Assembly: GCA_963719525.1 (NCBI GenBank)
Contig: CAVRCG010000004.1
Location: 3,534,001 to 3,598,000 of the forward strand
From: Bernardetia sp963719525
GTDB lineage: Bacteria; Bacteroidota; Bacteroidia; Cytophagales; Bernardetiaceae
Length of the DNA stretch: 64,000 bases
Reading direction: 5' to 3'
Below the pieces are notes generated by a model. The model searched no databases and had not been told where the DNA came from. It saw only the letters and a program-made list of their open reading frames with translations. Positions 36,558 through 46,534 of this stretch are shown piece after piece (the stretch's first letter is position 1; the number at the start of each line of letters is the position of its first letter). The position numbers and the translations under genes were made by a program.

Positions 36558-37661
36558 CTAGTTTTCAAAAATTAGTCTGACAAAAGAGTCTTCCTTTATA
36601 ATATCTTGTAGCTGATACCACGTTAGGGTAATATGTATTTTACCTTCTGCATAAGTAGCAATGCTTCCAGAAAAGTAAGAAAAAGTAAGTCCTTTTGCAT
36701 GTACTAGAAAATTTTCTGTAGTCAAATCTATATTACTTTCCTCTTCATAGTCAGATAATAATCCTACATTTTGTTTTTTAGCTTGATTAAAAATTCTTTT
36801 TTTCAATAGCAATAATCTATTTTTAGGAAAAATATCTGCTAATTGTATTGCCTTTCCTGTTTTTGTATATTCAGAAGAATACCAATCTACCGACATTCCG
36901 TGTTCTTCTCCTTTATATTCATAACTTTCCCAAAGCATAGAAATAATACCTTTTTTATTAAAAAGAACGTAAGGAATTTTTTCTGATTTCCAATTATAGT
37001 AATATAAATTATCGTCTCCTTCTTCTATATATGCAATCTTTTTTTCTATATAAGCAGCAGACAAATACTCTTTAAAAAAGGCTTCTTTTTCTTGTTTCAA
37101 TTTTTGTAAATTCTCTTTTTTTGGAAAAGATTGAGTAGAATTAGCTTGATTAGGGTCTATTGTTTTTACAGTTGTGTTGTCATATCTAGCTTTTACCAAA
37201 TGTCTATTTGGAGAAGTAGAATTATAATTTATACTGTCTTTAAGTCTATAAAAAAGTAGTTTATTAGAAGTAGTGTAATCTTCTTTGACGGAAAAAGGAA
37301 ATACTTTTGAAGCATCAGCATTTTTCCATTGTCCCCCAAAAGAATCATTTTTTAATGTCCCAATAAAATATTCAGTTTTGTTACGGCTGTATTTATCATC
37401 TATTACGTACAATGTTATTTTACCATTTTTTTCTTTTTTTCCCTGTAAAAAAATAGATGTTTTATATTCTTTGTAATAATACGTTCCGTGATACTCCGAA
37501 TTATACTCTAACAACTCCATTACAATTTTCATTTTTTTGTTAGGCGTTTGGATAGCTCCTTCAAAATGATAATAATTCATATTGGATTGTGCAAACGAAT
37601 AAAAGCAGATAAATGAAAATAGTAATAGAATAGTTATCTTTTTTATAAAAGTAGATTTCAT
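36558..37661 (-). CDS. Secreted protein with DUF3298-like C-terminus
   Basis: A 367-residue predicted periplasmic or secreted protein with a signal peptide (about 1-24, ending SFAQ). Residues 30-140 form a beta-rich region (EGAIQTPNKKMKIVMELLEY, GTYYYKEYKTSIFLQG). The C-terminal region FLVHAKGLTFSYFSGSIATYAEGKIHITLTW resembles DUF3298. Function is not known. It is close to neither partner in an obvious operon. Confidence 0.65.
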   Translation of the reverse strand: MKSTFIKKITILLLFSFICFYSFAQSNMNYYHFEGAIQTPNKKMKIVMELLEYNSEYHGTYYYKEYKTSIFLQGKKEKNGKITLYVIDDKYSRNKTEYFIGTLKNDSFGGQWKNADASKVFPFSVKEDYTTSNKLLFYRLKDSINYNSTSPNRHLVKARYDNTTVKTIDPNQANSTQSFPKKENLQKLKQEKEAFFKEYLSAAYIEKKIAYIEEGDDNLYYYNWKSEKIPYVLFNKKGIISMLWESYEYKGEEHGMSVDWYSSEYTKTGKAIQLADIFPKNRLLLLKKRIFNQAKKQNVGLLSDYEEESNIDLTTENFLVHAKGLTFSYFSGSIATYAEGKIHITLTWYQLQDIIKEDSFVRLIFEN

Positions 37662-37718
37662 TGTTTTTTATACTAGAGAAGGTAAGTAATAAATAAACTG
37701 AATTGTATATTCAAAAAT

Positions 37719-38672
37719 TTAAAAAGTATAACCCACATTAATATTCAAAACGTGTTTGAATTGAATGGCTCGTTTTGCAGCTTCTCCTTCTTCATCTTGT
37801 GGAATCAGAATATCGTGGTCATAAATAAGTTGTGTAGAAAAACTTGTCGTAAAATATTTATTTATCTTAAAGACAATCAGATTTTCCCAATTTACATCTA
37901 TTTGAGTAATATTTTCGTAATTAGCAAAAAGGTTTAACGTAGAACTTAGCTTTACATTTTCCATTACATCATACGCTAGATTTGCATCAAGATTAGAACC
38001 AAATTCTGAACGAATATTTTCTCCTTTTTCTACTCCAAAAGCTCCAATATTTGCCAAAGAATCATTCATAACGAAAGTAAATTTGGCAGCCAGAGGCGAA
38101 TAACGCATATTAAAAATTTTGGTTTCGTAGCGAATACCAGTTGCAAAAAGCAAATAACCGGGAGAGAGAAAGTTTGAAATAAATTGCCCCTGCTGTTCTT
38201 CTCCTAACGAATCTCGCTCAAAAAAGTAACCGGGAGCCATTTGAGTGCGAAAATTCATTGATGTTCCACTGCTCCAATTTTTGCCTAAATTATAACTGTA
38301 TTTAGAGTCAAACTGAAAGTTATCATCTGTTTTTTTGAATAAATTAAAATCACTTTTTCCTATTCTTGCCATTCCATACTGAACGAGTAAAATATTTTCC
38401 CACGTAGATTTTTCCGTTTTTCGTGTTGCTTTAAGGTTCAGAATTGCTCCTAAGGCAATCAAACTTTGTCCACCTCCAGCCCAATTACTCAAACCAACAT
38501 TGGAGAAAGTTCCAGAAAATGAACCTCCTTTTGTCCAGATAGGAATTACTTCAATAGGAACGGTAGCAATTCCGTCAACAGTAACATTTGTGGTGTCTTG
38601 TGCAGATGCAGAGAAAGAAATGAAAAATAGGAAGCAGAAAAAAGCAGTAATCAAGAAGTTAAATTGTTTCAT
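37719..38672 (-). CDS. DUF3078 outer membrane protein
   Basis: A 317-residue protein with a signal peptide (about 1-24) and the DUF3078 opening W-KGGSFSGTFSNVGLSNWAGGG-QS, followed by many amphipathic strands and a final NVGYTF-type aromatic end. The family is common in Bacteroidota outer membranes and has no established function. Confidence 0.85.
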   Translation of the reverse strand: MKQFNFLITAFFCFLFFISFSASAQDTTNVTVDGIATVPIEVIPIWTKGGSFSGTFSNVGLSNWAGGGQSLIALGAILNLKATRKTEKSTWENILLVQYGMARIGKSDFNLFKKTDDNFQFDSKYSYNLGKNWSSGTSMNFRTQMAPGYFFERDSLGEEQQGQFISNFLSPGYLLFATGIRYETKIFNMRYSPLAAKFTFVMNDSLANIGAFGVEKGENIRSEFGSNLDANLAYDVMENVKLSSTLNLFANYENITQIDVNWENLIVFKINKYFTTSFSTQLIYDHDILIPQDEEGEAAKRAIQFKHVLNINVGYTF

Positions 38673-38792
38673 TGTGATAGATTTTTATATAAGAATAATA
38701 CAATAAAATAGTTCTAAGTTTAAATTTTTAAATTTAGAATACTATTGAACCTATCAAAAACAATACAATTTTCACTTTTATTAGGAACTAAA

Positions 38793-39266
38793 TTAATTCG
38801 TTTTGCTATCTGCTTGAATTTCAAGAACTAACAAATCCATAAATCTAATAATAGGTTCTAAATTTTCAGGTTTGTCGACATACATTTTTTGCTTCTTGCT
38901 TTTATCTCCCTTCGTAACTTCCAAAGTAGTAACAGGATAGTCAAACATTCTATCGTATTCAATAACTGGATTATCTAAAAAATTACTTTCCGTAATCAAC
39001 TTCTGAAGTTCTTGATATTTTTCATCGGATAATTTTATTTGTACAATTCCTACAATGGTGGTGTACTGCCTGCCATTAAAAATTGCCATTTTATTGTCCT
39101 TTATTGTTACGTCAAAATGTGGACAGCGACCTTTACAAGGAGATTTTGCATAGACTAATTCAAAATTAGCTGCGTCTTTTTTGGAAGATTTGCAAGAAGA
39201 AAAAAATGCGCTACTAATAAGAAGTAGTGAGGAAAATAAAGTAAAGAGGAGAAATGTGTTTTTCAT
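38793..39266 (-). CDS. DUF6438 lipoprotein, copy 1
   Basis: A 157-residue lipoprotein with lipobox FFSSC (cysteine at about 25) and a DUF6438 domain: SPCKGRCPHFDVTIKDN, NGRQYTTIVGIVQIKLS and the KYQELQKLI helix. A paralogue lies 290 nt upstream at 39555-40001. The CxGxCP pair may form a disulfide. Function is unknown. Confidence 0.75.
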   Translation of the reverse strand: MKNTFLLFTLFSSLLLISSAFFSSCKSSKKDAANFELVYAKSPCKGRCPHFDVTIKDNKMAIFNGRQYTTIVGIVQIKLSDEKYQELQKLITESNFLDNPVIEYDRMFDYPVTTLEVTKGDKSKKQKMYVDKPENLEPIIRFMDLLVLEIQADSKTN

Positions 39267-39348
39267 TTGTTTTTAGTTCTAATGACAATATGAGTGACAT
39301 TTATCAAATTTTGCATATTATTTTATTTTTGGCAAAATAATAGTTTGC

Positions 39349-39392
39349 TTTTTCCATAAAATAGGGTTTGCAAACCCTATTCTATGGAAAAA
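39349..39392. terminator. Long hairpin between the DUF6438 genes
   Basis: A 22-bp inverted repeat (TTTTTCCATAAAATAGGGTTTG against CAAACCCTATTCTATGGAAAAA) with one mismatch and no loop. It lies in the 288-nt gap between the two paralogues and could end the upstream transcript on the minus strand. The flanking T/A-runs support a bidirectional terminator. Confidence 0.6.
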
Positions 39393-39477
39393 AGACGATT
39401 GCACAGAACAAAATTTGGCAATTATTTATGTTTTTTAAAAGGTCACTTATGTTGAATGATTAATTTATTTTTTGTAT

Positions 39478-39497
39478 CACGGACTTCCTAGTCTGTG
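39478..39497. repeat. Solitary REP element
   Basis: CACGGACTTCCTAGTCTGTG matches the REP half-site near the RAYT gene (compare 58379-58397). A TTCAGACTATAAGG segment about 15 nt later may be a decayed inverted partner. Confidence 0.6.
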
Positions 39498-39554
39498 TAA
39501 AAATTCATTCAGACTATAAGGTTCGAAATACTTTTGTGTGCAAAAGTACTCATT

Positions 39555-40001
39555 TTAAGATTGTACTTCAAAAACTAGTTCATCTAAAAACTTTATTAGC
39601 TTATCCAAATTCAAAGAATATTCATCATACATAATTTGTCTATTATCACTATAACCTCGTATGATTTCTAGTTCGGTTGCAGGAAAATCAAACGGACGTT
39701 TATACAGTATAGGCTTTTTTTCTAGAAATCTACTTTCAACTATTATTTCGTGTAATTTTTTATATTTTTCATCGGAGAGTTTTATGAATACAAGTCCGAC
39801 AATATCAGTATATTCTTTGCCATTAAAAATTACTATCTGGTCTTGTCTAATCTTTAATTCAAAAACTGGACAACGTCCTTTACAAGCAAATTTTGAATAT
39901 TTCAATTCAAAAAAATCACTTCTTCTTTCAGGAATACAGGAAGAAAAAGTTAGGTTTAAGAGAAGGAATAAGCAAATAAATAAACAGAATCTTTTTTTCA
40001 T
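39555..40001 (-). CDS. DUF6438 lipoprotein, copy 2
   Basis: A 148-residue paralogue of the gene at 38793-39266. The lipobox is FSSC (cysteine at about 21). The shared blocks are FACKGRCPVFELKI, NGKEYTDIVGLVFIKLSDEKYKKL and the RPFDFPATELEI strand. Tandem duplication is likely, with the copies now quite different. Confidence 0.75.
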   Translation of the reverse strand: MKKRFCLFICLFLLLNLTFSSCIPERRSDFFELKYSKFACKGRCPVFELKIRQDQIVIFNGKEYTDIVGLVFIKLSDEKYKKLHEIIVESRFLEKKPILYKRPFDFPATELEIIRGYSDNRQIMYDEYSLNLDKLIKFLDELVFEVQS

Positions 40002-40040
40002 TTGTTTGAGTTTGATGTCTGTTGTTGAGAAAAGTATAAA

Positions 40041-40676
40041 TTATTCTAAAAAGCTATCTGAAGTTTTTTGTAAAGGTACAGAAAATCGTTTTTCTATCAG
40101 CGTATAAATCCAAAAAACAAACCAAGCAATCAAAATTCCTGCTGTTGCACCAGCCAAAATATCGCCTACATAATGTACGCCCAAATAGACACGAGAGTAA
40201 GACACTAAAGCAGCCCAAAGAAGCCAAGCAGGACGCATGATTTTTACCCATTTGTATTTTGAATGAGTAACAAAACGCTTTAAAGTCAGAAAAACAAAAA
40301 AAGCAACGCTAAAAGAAGTAGAAGCATGGGAAGAAATAAAACCGTATTTTCCTCCTCTGTAATCTCTCAAAATATAAACTAAATTTTGAATTTCTGGACT
40401 GTGCGAAGGACGAAAACGCTCAAAGAAAGGTTTGCAAAAACCAGATGCAAATTGGTCTGCTAAAGCAACTGAAACAATAATTCCCAAAACGATTTTCCAA
40501 AAATGTTTTATTCCGAAGAGTTTGTAAAGTAAGAAAACCAAAGCTAAATATAGAGGAATCCACGTATATTTTAGAGAAATGTACCACATCAAATCGTCCA
40601 TAAAAGGATGATGCAATCCATTTAAGAAGAGTAAAAGTTGTTTGTCTAATTGGTCTATTTTTTCTATAAAGTTCAT
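40041..40676 (-). CDS. PAP2-family phosphatase
   Basis: A 211-residue membrane phosphatase of the PAP2 superfamily, acting on lipid phosphates such as undecaprenyl pyrophosphate or phosphatidic acid. The three motifs are KPFFERFRPSHS, SSHASTSFS (motif with catalytic His) and SRVYLGVHYVGDILAG. Five to six hydrophobic helices surround them. The exact substrate is not clear. Confidence 0.88.
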   Translation of the reverse strand: MNFIEKIDQLDKQLLLFLNGLHHPFMDDLMWYISLKYTWIPLYLALVFLLYKLFGIKHFWKIVLGIIVSVALADQFASGFCKPFFERFRPSHSPEIQNLVYILRDYRGGKYGFISSHASTSFSVAFFVFLTLKRFVTHSKYKWVKIMRPAWLLWAALVSYSRVYLGVHYVGDILAGATAGILIAWFVFWIYTLIEKRFSVPLQKTSDSFLE

Positions 40677-40727
40677 TTTATATGCAATTACGAATTATCA
40701 ATTAAAAATGGTAGTTACAGTCTTAAT

Positions 40728-41297
40728 TTAATAAAGCTCAAAACTTCTACTAGAATTATCCTTAAAATCTATAAAAATACTATCTTTTTCAATTTTGATG
40801 TTTTTGATTTTCTCTACATCTGAAAAAGGAGCTAAATCTTCTTCTTGTTTTCCGTCTATATCTGTAAATTTAGTATAATTAAACTTTCCTTTAGAATGTA
40901 TAAATGGAGCATAATTTTCATATACTTCATATTGACAACATGTTCCCAAAAGACTTGAATAGGAATGAATTTCATAGTTATTGTCTTCGTATAAAGGAGG
41001 AAATATAAAAAGCAATAATCCAAATATACTTCCTATTATTGCAACAAAACTTCCTTTAAATAAGTAACCTAGAAGAAAGCATAAAGAACAAATCACATAC
41101 AAAGAACAATAAATTGCGACAGTTCTAAATGGTTTGAGAGATACAAAGAAACCAACTAAAGCACTTCCATAAAGTAAAATCTTCAATCCAATTTTGATAT
41201 AATTATTCAATCCAAAATCAAAACTTATCGAAATGATAAAATTCACTACTAAAATTAGAAGAATGATGAAGTGAAATTTGATGAGTTTAGTTTTCAT
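40728..41297 (-). CDS. Hypothetical membrane protein
   Basis: A 189-residue protein from the ATG at 41297; a TTG nine bases further out is less likely. Four hydrophobic helices fill the first 105 residues. A soluble C-terminal part with YSSLLGTCCQYEVYENYAPF (two adjacent cysteines) follows, ending in a beta strand. I do not recognise the family. It is 51 nt upstream of the PAP2 gene and could be in its transcript. Confidence 0.65.
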   Translation of the reverse strand: MKTKLIKFHFIILLILVVNFIISISFDFGLNNYIKIGLKILLYGSALVGFFVSLKPFRTVAIYCSLYVICSLCFLLGYLFKGSFVAIIGSIFGLLLFIFPPLYEDNNYEIHSYSSLLGTCCQYEVYENYAPFIHSKGKFNYTKFTDIDGKQEEDLAPFSDVEKIKNIKIEKDSIFIDFKDNSSRSFELY

Positions 41298-41445
41298 AGG
41301 TTTCAATTTGTTTACGAAGCGTTTAATAATCTAGAGAATTCCTCTTCATAATTAATACTTTCTTTTTGCATTAAGTTATTATTTCAATAAAACTCACTCA
41401 ACAAACGACCTAACAAAAGATAGTTTTCTTCTGATTGAACTTTAA

Positions 41446-41478
41446 AACGAACGGTTCGCTCAAAGCGAACCGTTCGTT
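41446..41478 (-). terminator. Terminator after leuS
   Basis: A perfect 15-bp stem (AACGAACGGTTCGCT with AGCGAACCGTTCGTT) with a CAA loop, 10 nt past the leuS stop on the minus strand. Confidence 0.85.
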
Positions 41479-41488
41479 AAAATAAATA

Positions 41489-44384
41489 TTAAATCACAAT
41501 ATTCACAATCTTTTTAGGAACTAAAATAAAACGCTTCGGAGCTTTTCCTTCTAGCCATTTCTGAACTATTTCGGCATCTAAAACCTGTTTTTCAATATCT
41601 TCTTTTGGAGTTTCTAAAGCGAAAGACATTTTAGTACGCACCTTTCCATTTATCGAAATTGGATATTCAAACTCATCTTCTTTCAAATAATTTTCATCAT
41701 AAACTGGAAATTCTGCTTTTACAATAGAAGTCTTTTTCTCTAAAGCAAGATGCCAAAGCTCTTCAGTAATATGTGGAGCAAAAGAAGAAAGAATAATTAA
41801 GAAGGGTTCTAAAATCTCTCTTTTATAACATTTCATAGAAGTAAGCTCGTTTACACAAATCATAAAAGCACTTACAGAAGTATTCAAAGACAAACGTTCA
41901 ATATCTTCTTCTACTTTTTTGATGGTCTTGTGAAGTGTCTTGAACTCTTCTTTTGTTGGTTTCTCATTATTCAAAACCAAATCGCCATTATTATCATAGA
42001 ATAAACGCCAAACTTTTCTCAAAAATTTCTGAACGCCATCAATTCCACTTGTATCCCAAGGCTTCGAATACTCCAAAGGACCTAAAAACATTTCGTACAA
42101 ACGGAGTGCATCAGCACTATATTCTGAAACTACATCATCAGGATTGACAACATTATGCAATCTTTTTGACATTTTTTCTACTTGTGAAGCACAAACGAAA
42201 TTACCATTTTCTTCTTTTATAAATTCTGCATTTTCTGTTTCTGGTCTGAATTTTTGATACTTTTTAATATCTAAAACATCATCTTTTACCATACTTACAG
42301 GAACATGCAGAGGACTAATATTGACAACTGTATTGGCTGGAATAGCTTCGTGTCCTGCTACTTCGTTTATACCTTCTATTTTTTCGGCATCGGAAGTGAG
42401 TTTTTCTACTTGCTCGTAAATTCCTTCACTCAAGTAAACTTGAAAACCACTAATACGATAAATCAAACTAGATTTTCCTTAAATCATTCCTTGATTAACG
42501 AGTTTTTTAAATGGCTCATCAAAATTCAAAAATCCTTTGTCGTGTAAAAATTTCGTAAAGAAACGAGAATATAAAAGATGACCAACGGCATGTTCTGCAC
42601 CACCAATATAAACATCAACTTGACCCCAATAATCAACGGCTTCTTTTGCAGCAAAAACACGCATATTTTGAGGATCGGTATAACGCAAAAAATACCAAGA
42701 AGAACCTGCCCACCCCGGCATTGTGGTAAGTTCGTAAGGATATTTACCTTCATAAACAAAACCTTCTGCACGTCCTAGAGGTGGTTCGCCTTCTGCTGTC
42801 GGTTTGTAACTATCCACTTGTGGAAGCATTAAAGGCAAGTTTGCATCTGGAAGAGAATGAGGAATATCGTCTTTGTAATAAATCGGAATCGGTTCTCCCC
42901 AGTATCTTTGGCGACCAAAGGCTGCATCTCTAAGCCTAAAATTAATCTTTCCTGTACCTGCTTTTTTGTCTTCTAATTTTTTGATAGCTGCTTGAATGGC
43001 ATCTTTAATGCTCATTCCATCAAGAAAATCAGAATTAATTATGTGTCCTTCTTTTTCTGTGTAGGCTTCCGAAACGTTTCCATTCTCGTCAGTTTTGGTT
43101 TCTTTAATTACTTGAATAATATCCAAACCAAAGTGAGTAGCAAAACGAAAATCACGCTCATCAGACGAAGGAACGCCCATCACAACACCAGTTCCATAAC
43201 CAGAAAGAACATAATCAGCCACCCAAATAGGCGTTCTTTTCCCAGAAATTGGATTAATTACATAACTTCCTGTAAAGACACCCGAAACCGTTTTTACTTC
43301 TGTTTGGCGTTCACGTTCCGAACGGTTTTTGGCAACTTTTACATAGTTTTCTACGGCTGCTCGTTGTTCTTGCGTTGTAAGCTCCTCAATAATTTCAAGT
43401 TCTGGTGCAAGCGCAATATAAGTAACTCCGTAAATTGTATCAGGGCGAGTTGTAAAGGCTGTAAGTTCTGTTAATTCCTCTGTTTTTCTGTTTTGTGGAT
43501 TTTCTTCAATTTGGAAACTAAGTTCTGCACCAAACGATTTTCCAATCCAATTTTTTTGCATTTCTCTAAGTGCATCCGACCATTCTACTTCTTCCAAACC
43601 ACTCAAAAGACGGTCTGCATACGCAGTTGTACGCATCATCCATTGTGGCATTTTTTTTCTTTTCAACTGGATAACCACCACGTTCTGAAAGTCCATCTTT
43701 TATTTCATCGTGTGCCAAAACAGAACCTAATTCGGCACACCAGTTTACAATCGCTTCCGATTTATATGCCAAACGATATTTTAATAGAATATCTGATTTT
43801 TGTTTTTCTGTGAAATCATTCCATTCTTTAGCCGAAAAAGAAGGTGTATCTTCATCACAAGCTGCATCTACTTTCTCATTTCCTTCGTTTTCAAAAGTTG
43901 TGATTAACTTCTGAATTTCCTCTGCTCTCCCAGTTTCATTATTATAAAATGATTCGAAAAGCTGTTTGAAAATCCATTGTGTCCAACGGTAATAATCTGG
44001 ATTTGAAGTTCTTACTTCTCTTGACCAATCAAAGGAAAAACCAATTTTGTCAAACTGTGATTTGAAAGTTTGAATATTTTGTGCTGTCGTAATGGCTGGA
44101 TGTTGTCCTGTTTCAATGGCGTACTGTTCGGCAGGCAAACCAAAAGAGTCAAAACCCATTGGGTGAAGGACATTAAAACCCTTTAAACGCTTAAATCTAC
44201 TCAAAATATCAGACGCAATATAACCGAGTGGATGACCCACATGAAGCCCAGAACCCGAAGGATAAGGGAACATATCTAATACATAATATTTCGGTTTGGT
44301 AGTATCGTTTTCAACTTTATAAACCTCTTTTTCTTCCCAATTAAGTTGCCATTTGGGTTCAATAAGGCGTGGATTGTATTCCAT
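41489..44384 (-). pseudogene. leuS: Leucyl-tRNA synthetase, interrupted twice as given
   Basis: LeuRS charges tRNA-Leu and is essential. The three readable pieces cover the full enzyme. 43566-44384 has MFPYPSGSGLHVGHPLGY (HIGH-type). 42479-43696 has the editing domain, including TAFTTRPDTIYG, and GWAGSSWYFLRYTDP. 41489-42466 has EKMSKRLHNVVNPDD (KMSKS-type) and the anticodon-binding and C-terminal domains. The first break is an A8 run at 43651-43658 (plus-strand T8); seven As would give VEKKKMPQW. The second is an in-frame TAA at 42479-42481 where CAA (NQGMI-Q-GKSS) is expected. Two lesions in one essential gene point to sequence error, unless another leuS exists. Confidence 0.92.
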
Positions 44385-44429
44385 TTTTTCTATTTGTTTC
44401 TATTATTTTTCTAAATTTCTTTGTAATTG

Positions 44430-44437
44430 CAAATCTA
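44430..44437 (-). promoter_or_regulatory. Candidate -7 box for leuS
   Basis: On the minus strand TAGATTTG fits TAnnTTTG, 45 nt before the leuS start. Confidence 0.4.
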
Positions 44438-44577
44438 AATAAATTAGTTTGCTTTTAATGTACTTCAAAGGTACTAAGATTTTCGAACATAATGATTTTT
44501 GATTAAGTTCGTGTTTGGTTTTAGAATTGCTTTTTTTTTATTTATATTAGTATTCCATTCATTAATCTACTCTATTT

Positions 44578-44820
44578 ATGCAATTATCAGCTAATTTTAT
44601 TGTAAGTAAAGAAGAAATTGATTTGCTCCAAAACCACGAGCTTTTGGGCTTTGAGAGTGCAGATGACTTGTTTTCTTATGCACTTAATTTGCTGCGTTTA
44701 GAGATAGAAGAACAAAAAAAGCAAAAAATTATAGATTCAGCAGAACTTTACGCACAACTTTATGAAGAAGATGAAGCAGCTAAAGAATGGATAAATTCAT
44801 CTAATCAAGATTGGAAGTAA
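44578..44820 (+). CDS. Small hypothetical protein
   Basis: An 80-residue mostly helical, acidic protein (FESADDLFSYALNLLRLEIEEQKKQK). The size and the helix-rich, acidic layout recall antitoxin-like proteins, but no toxin gene is adjacent and I do not recognise a family. It starts at an ATG and lies between divergent leuS and a convergent hydrolase gene. Confidence 0.6.
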   Translation: MQLSANFIVSKEEIDLLQNHELLGFESADDLFSYALNLLRLEIEEQKKQKIIDSAELYAQLYEEDEAAKEWINSSNQDWK

Positions 44821-44938
44821 AATATAACAAATTTAGATTTTAGTAGTTGTGTTTTTATGAGAGAAAATAAAGAATCTTCTCTATCCATTTAAAATAAAGA
44901 CGATTAATATTCTCACAAGAATTTTCATTCTCCATTCC

Positions 44939-45751
44939 CTAATCTCCAATTTCTACCTCACTACTCTTGACAAACTTAATCCCTAATTCTTTCGCTCTTT
45001 TATAAATGGGTTCGCCCAAATATGCCATATTCGGAATATCAGACATACAATCTTCTAAAATAACTACTTTTTTGGCTAATTCTGGTGCATAATCCATAAT
45101 TTGTTTTAAGCTCGTTGCTACACAATGTGATTTTGCTTGTCCTGCTAAATACAGATTTTCATACTGATTTAAAAAGTCTAAAAGTGATTGATTAAGCTGC
45201 GTTTCTGGTCGGTCTTTTACAGGAATTTGCGCTTCAAAAATTCCGAAATGTTCGGTAAGTGGATATGTTCCTTTCGTAACGGATTGATACTGTTTGTAGT
45301 GATTTTGTTCTTTATGCGTTTTTATCCAATTTTCTAAAGCGTATAAAAGTGTTTCATCAAGTGCTGCTCCTTTTGAGCCTATCAAACAATGATGTGTCCA
45401 GATAAAATGAGGAAATTCTCCTTGTTCTTCTAAATTTTTTAGGTATTCTTTCGTTTCTTTTGGATAAAAATTAGGAATCCATTTTCCATTTTCTACTTCT
45501 TGTAGCGTAATTTGTGTAAATGGATTAGGTTCATTTCCATTATTATCTCTCCAAAAAGAAGGGTGGGAAATATCATTAACAGGATGATTATCCAGTGTTA
45601 CGCAAATATGATCAAGTGATTTTGCGTTTTTTGTTATAAAATCTGAAAGTCGTTTAATATCATTTTCTGCATTCTCTACATACAAAGCTCCAGCAGGATT
45701 ACAAAAGTCGTATTGTGCATCGATTATCAAAAGGGCGTTTTCGGTTTTCAT
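44939..45751 (-). CDS. Nicotinamidase/isochorismatase-like cysteine hydrolase
   Basis: A 270-residue cysteine hydrolase. The catalytic aspartate is D11 in LLIIDAQYDF, the metal-binding region is TLDNHPVNDISHPSFW and the nucleophilic cysteine is in GQAKSHCVATSLKQ near residue 215. Nicotinamidase (PncA) converts nicotinamide to nicotinate in NAD recycling. The protein is longer than usual PncA (about 180-215 residues) because of an insertion between about 70 and 160, so substrate is uncertain. Confidence 0.8.
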   Translation of the reverse strand: MKTENALLIIDAQYDFCNPAGALYVENAENDIKRLSDFITKNAKSLDHICVTLDNHPVNDISHPSFWRDNNGNEPNPFTQITLQEVENGKWIPNFYPKETKEYLKNLEEQGEFPHFIWTHHCLIGSKGAALDETLLYALENWIKTHKEQNHYKQYQSVTKGTYPLTEHFGIFEAQIPVKDRPETQLNQSLLDFLNQYENLYLAGQAKSHCVATSLKQIMDYAPELAKKVVILEDCMSDIPNMAYLGEPIYKRAKELGIKFVKSSEVEIGD

Positions 45752-45969
45752 TATCTTTAGTGTAAAATTAGTAGTTTATTTAGGATAACGTAAAATATAC
45801 ACTAAGGTTTGTTTTATGTCAAAAAATCTGAACAATCTATCTTTTTATCTTAATTGTATGATTTTTGAGTTATAAATTATGACAAAATTAAGTTTATCAT
45901 TTTGTTTTGTCAAAGAATTAAAACTGTTAGGTAACTTTTTTTTGATATAAAAATATAAGAAAAACGTAT

Positions 45970-46308
45970 ATGAAAATTCAATCTCAAATATTCCCTCTTT
46001 TTTCTAGAAGAAATATCTCTTTTTTATTAATTATCTGTTCATTACTTTTCTTTAGTGGAACACTAATTTCTTGTGGTGGTGGTAAGCCTTCTAATCAAGC
46101 CAGCGAACAAGAAGCAGGAAAAAAGAAAAAGAAAAGACCCAAAAAATGCAAAGATGAAGGTTGCAAAGTAAGAATGTCACACTACCATGAAGGAGCAGAA
46201 TTTAAAGGCAAACGAGGAAACTTTTTTATACGCCTTTTTACACCCAAAGAATCTAAATACGGACAGGGAAGACATAGAAATCACGGTTGGAAAAAGGGAA
46301 GAAAATAG
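45970..46308 (+). CDS. Small basic lipoprotein
   Basis: A 112-residue predicted lipoprotein with lipobox TLISC (cysteine at 35) after an unusually basic leader. The mature part is very Lys/Arg-rich: KKKKKRPKKCKDEGCKVRMSHYHEG, with a C-x5-C pair and several His, and a GRHRNHGWKKGRK tail. It might bind polyanions or metal, but that is inference. Family unknown. Confidence 0.65.
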   Translation: MKIQSQIFPLFSRRNISFLLIICSLLFFSGTLISCGGGKPSNQASEQEAGKKKKKRPKKCKDEGCKVRMSHYHEGAEFKGKRGNFFIRLFTPKESKYGQGRHRNHGWKKGRK

Positions 46309-46534
46309 TGAGTTTTGCTGTTTTTCTAAAAATTCATTATGTTAGAACAAAATTATTTTCACAAAAATAAATTATTTTGCTTAGTTTTTGTTACCTCAAT
46401 GATTTAAAGCTATCTTGCTTAAAATATAGTATTGTTACTATAGACAAGTTATTGATAATTTCCTTATCGGTAACATTATAAAAACTACTTTAAATAATTT
46501 CGTTCTTGTTGCATTTGGTTGCATTTTTAGCACA

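Noticed and set aside
36558..41297. A single envelope operon from the DUF3298-like gene to the small membrane protein
   Set aside because: Gaps of 50 to 290 nt, an internal hairpin at 39349-39392 and a REP element at 39478-39497 argue for several transcripts.
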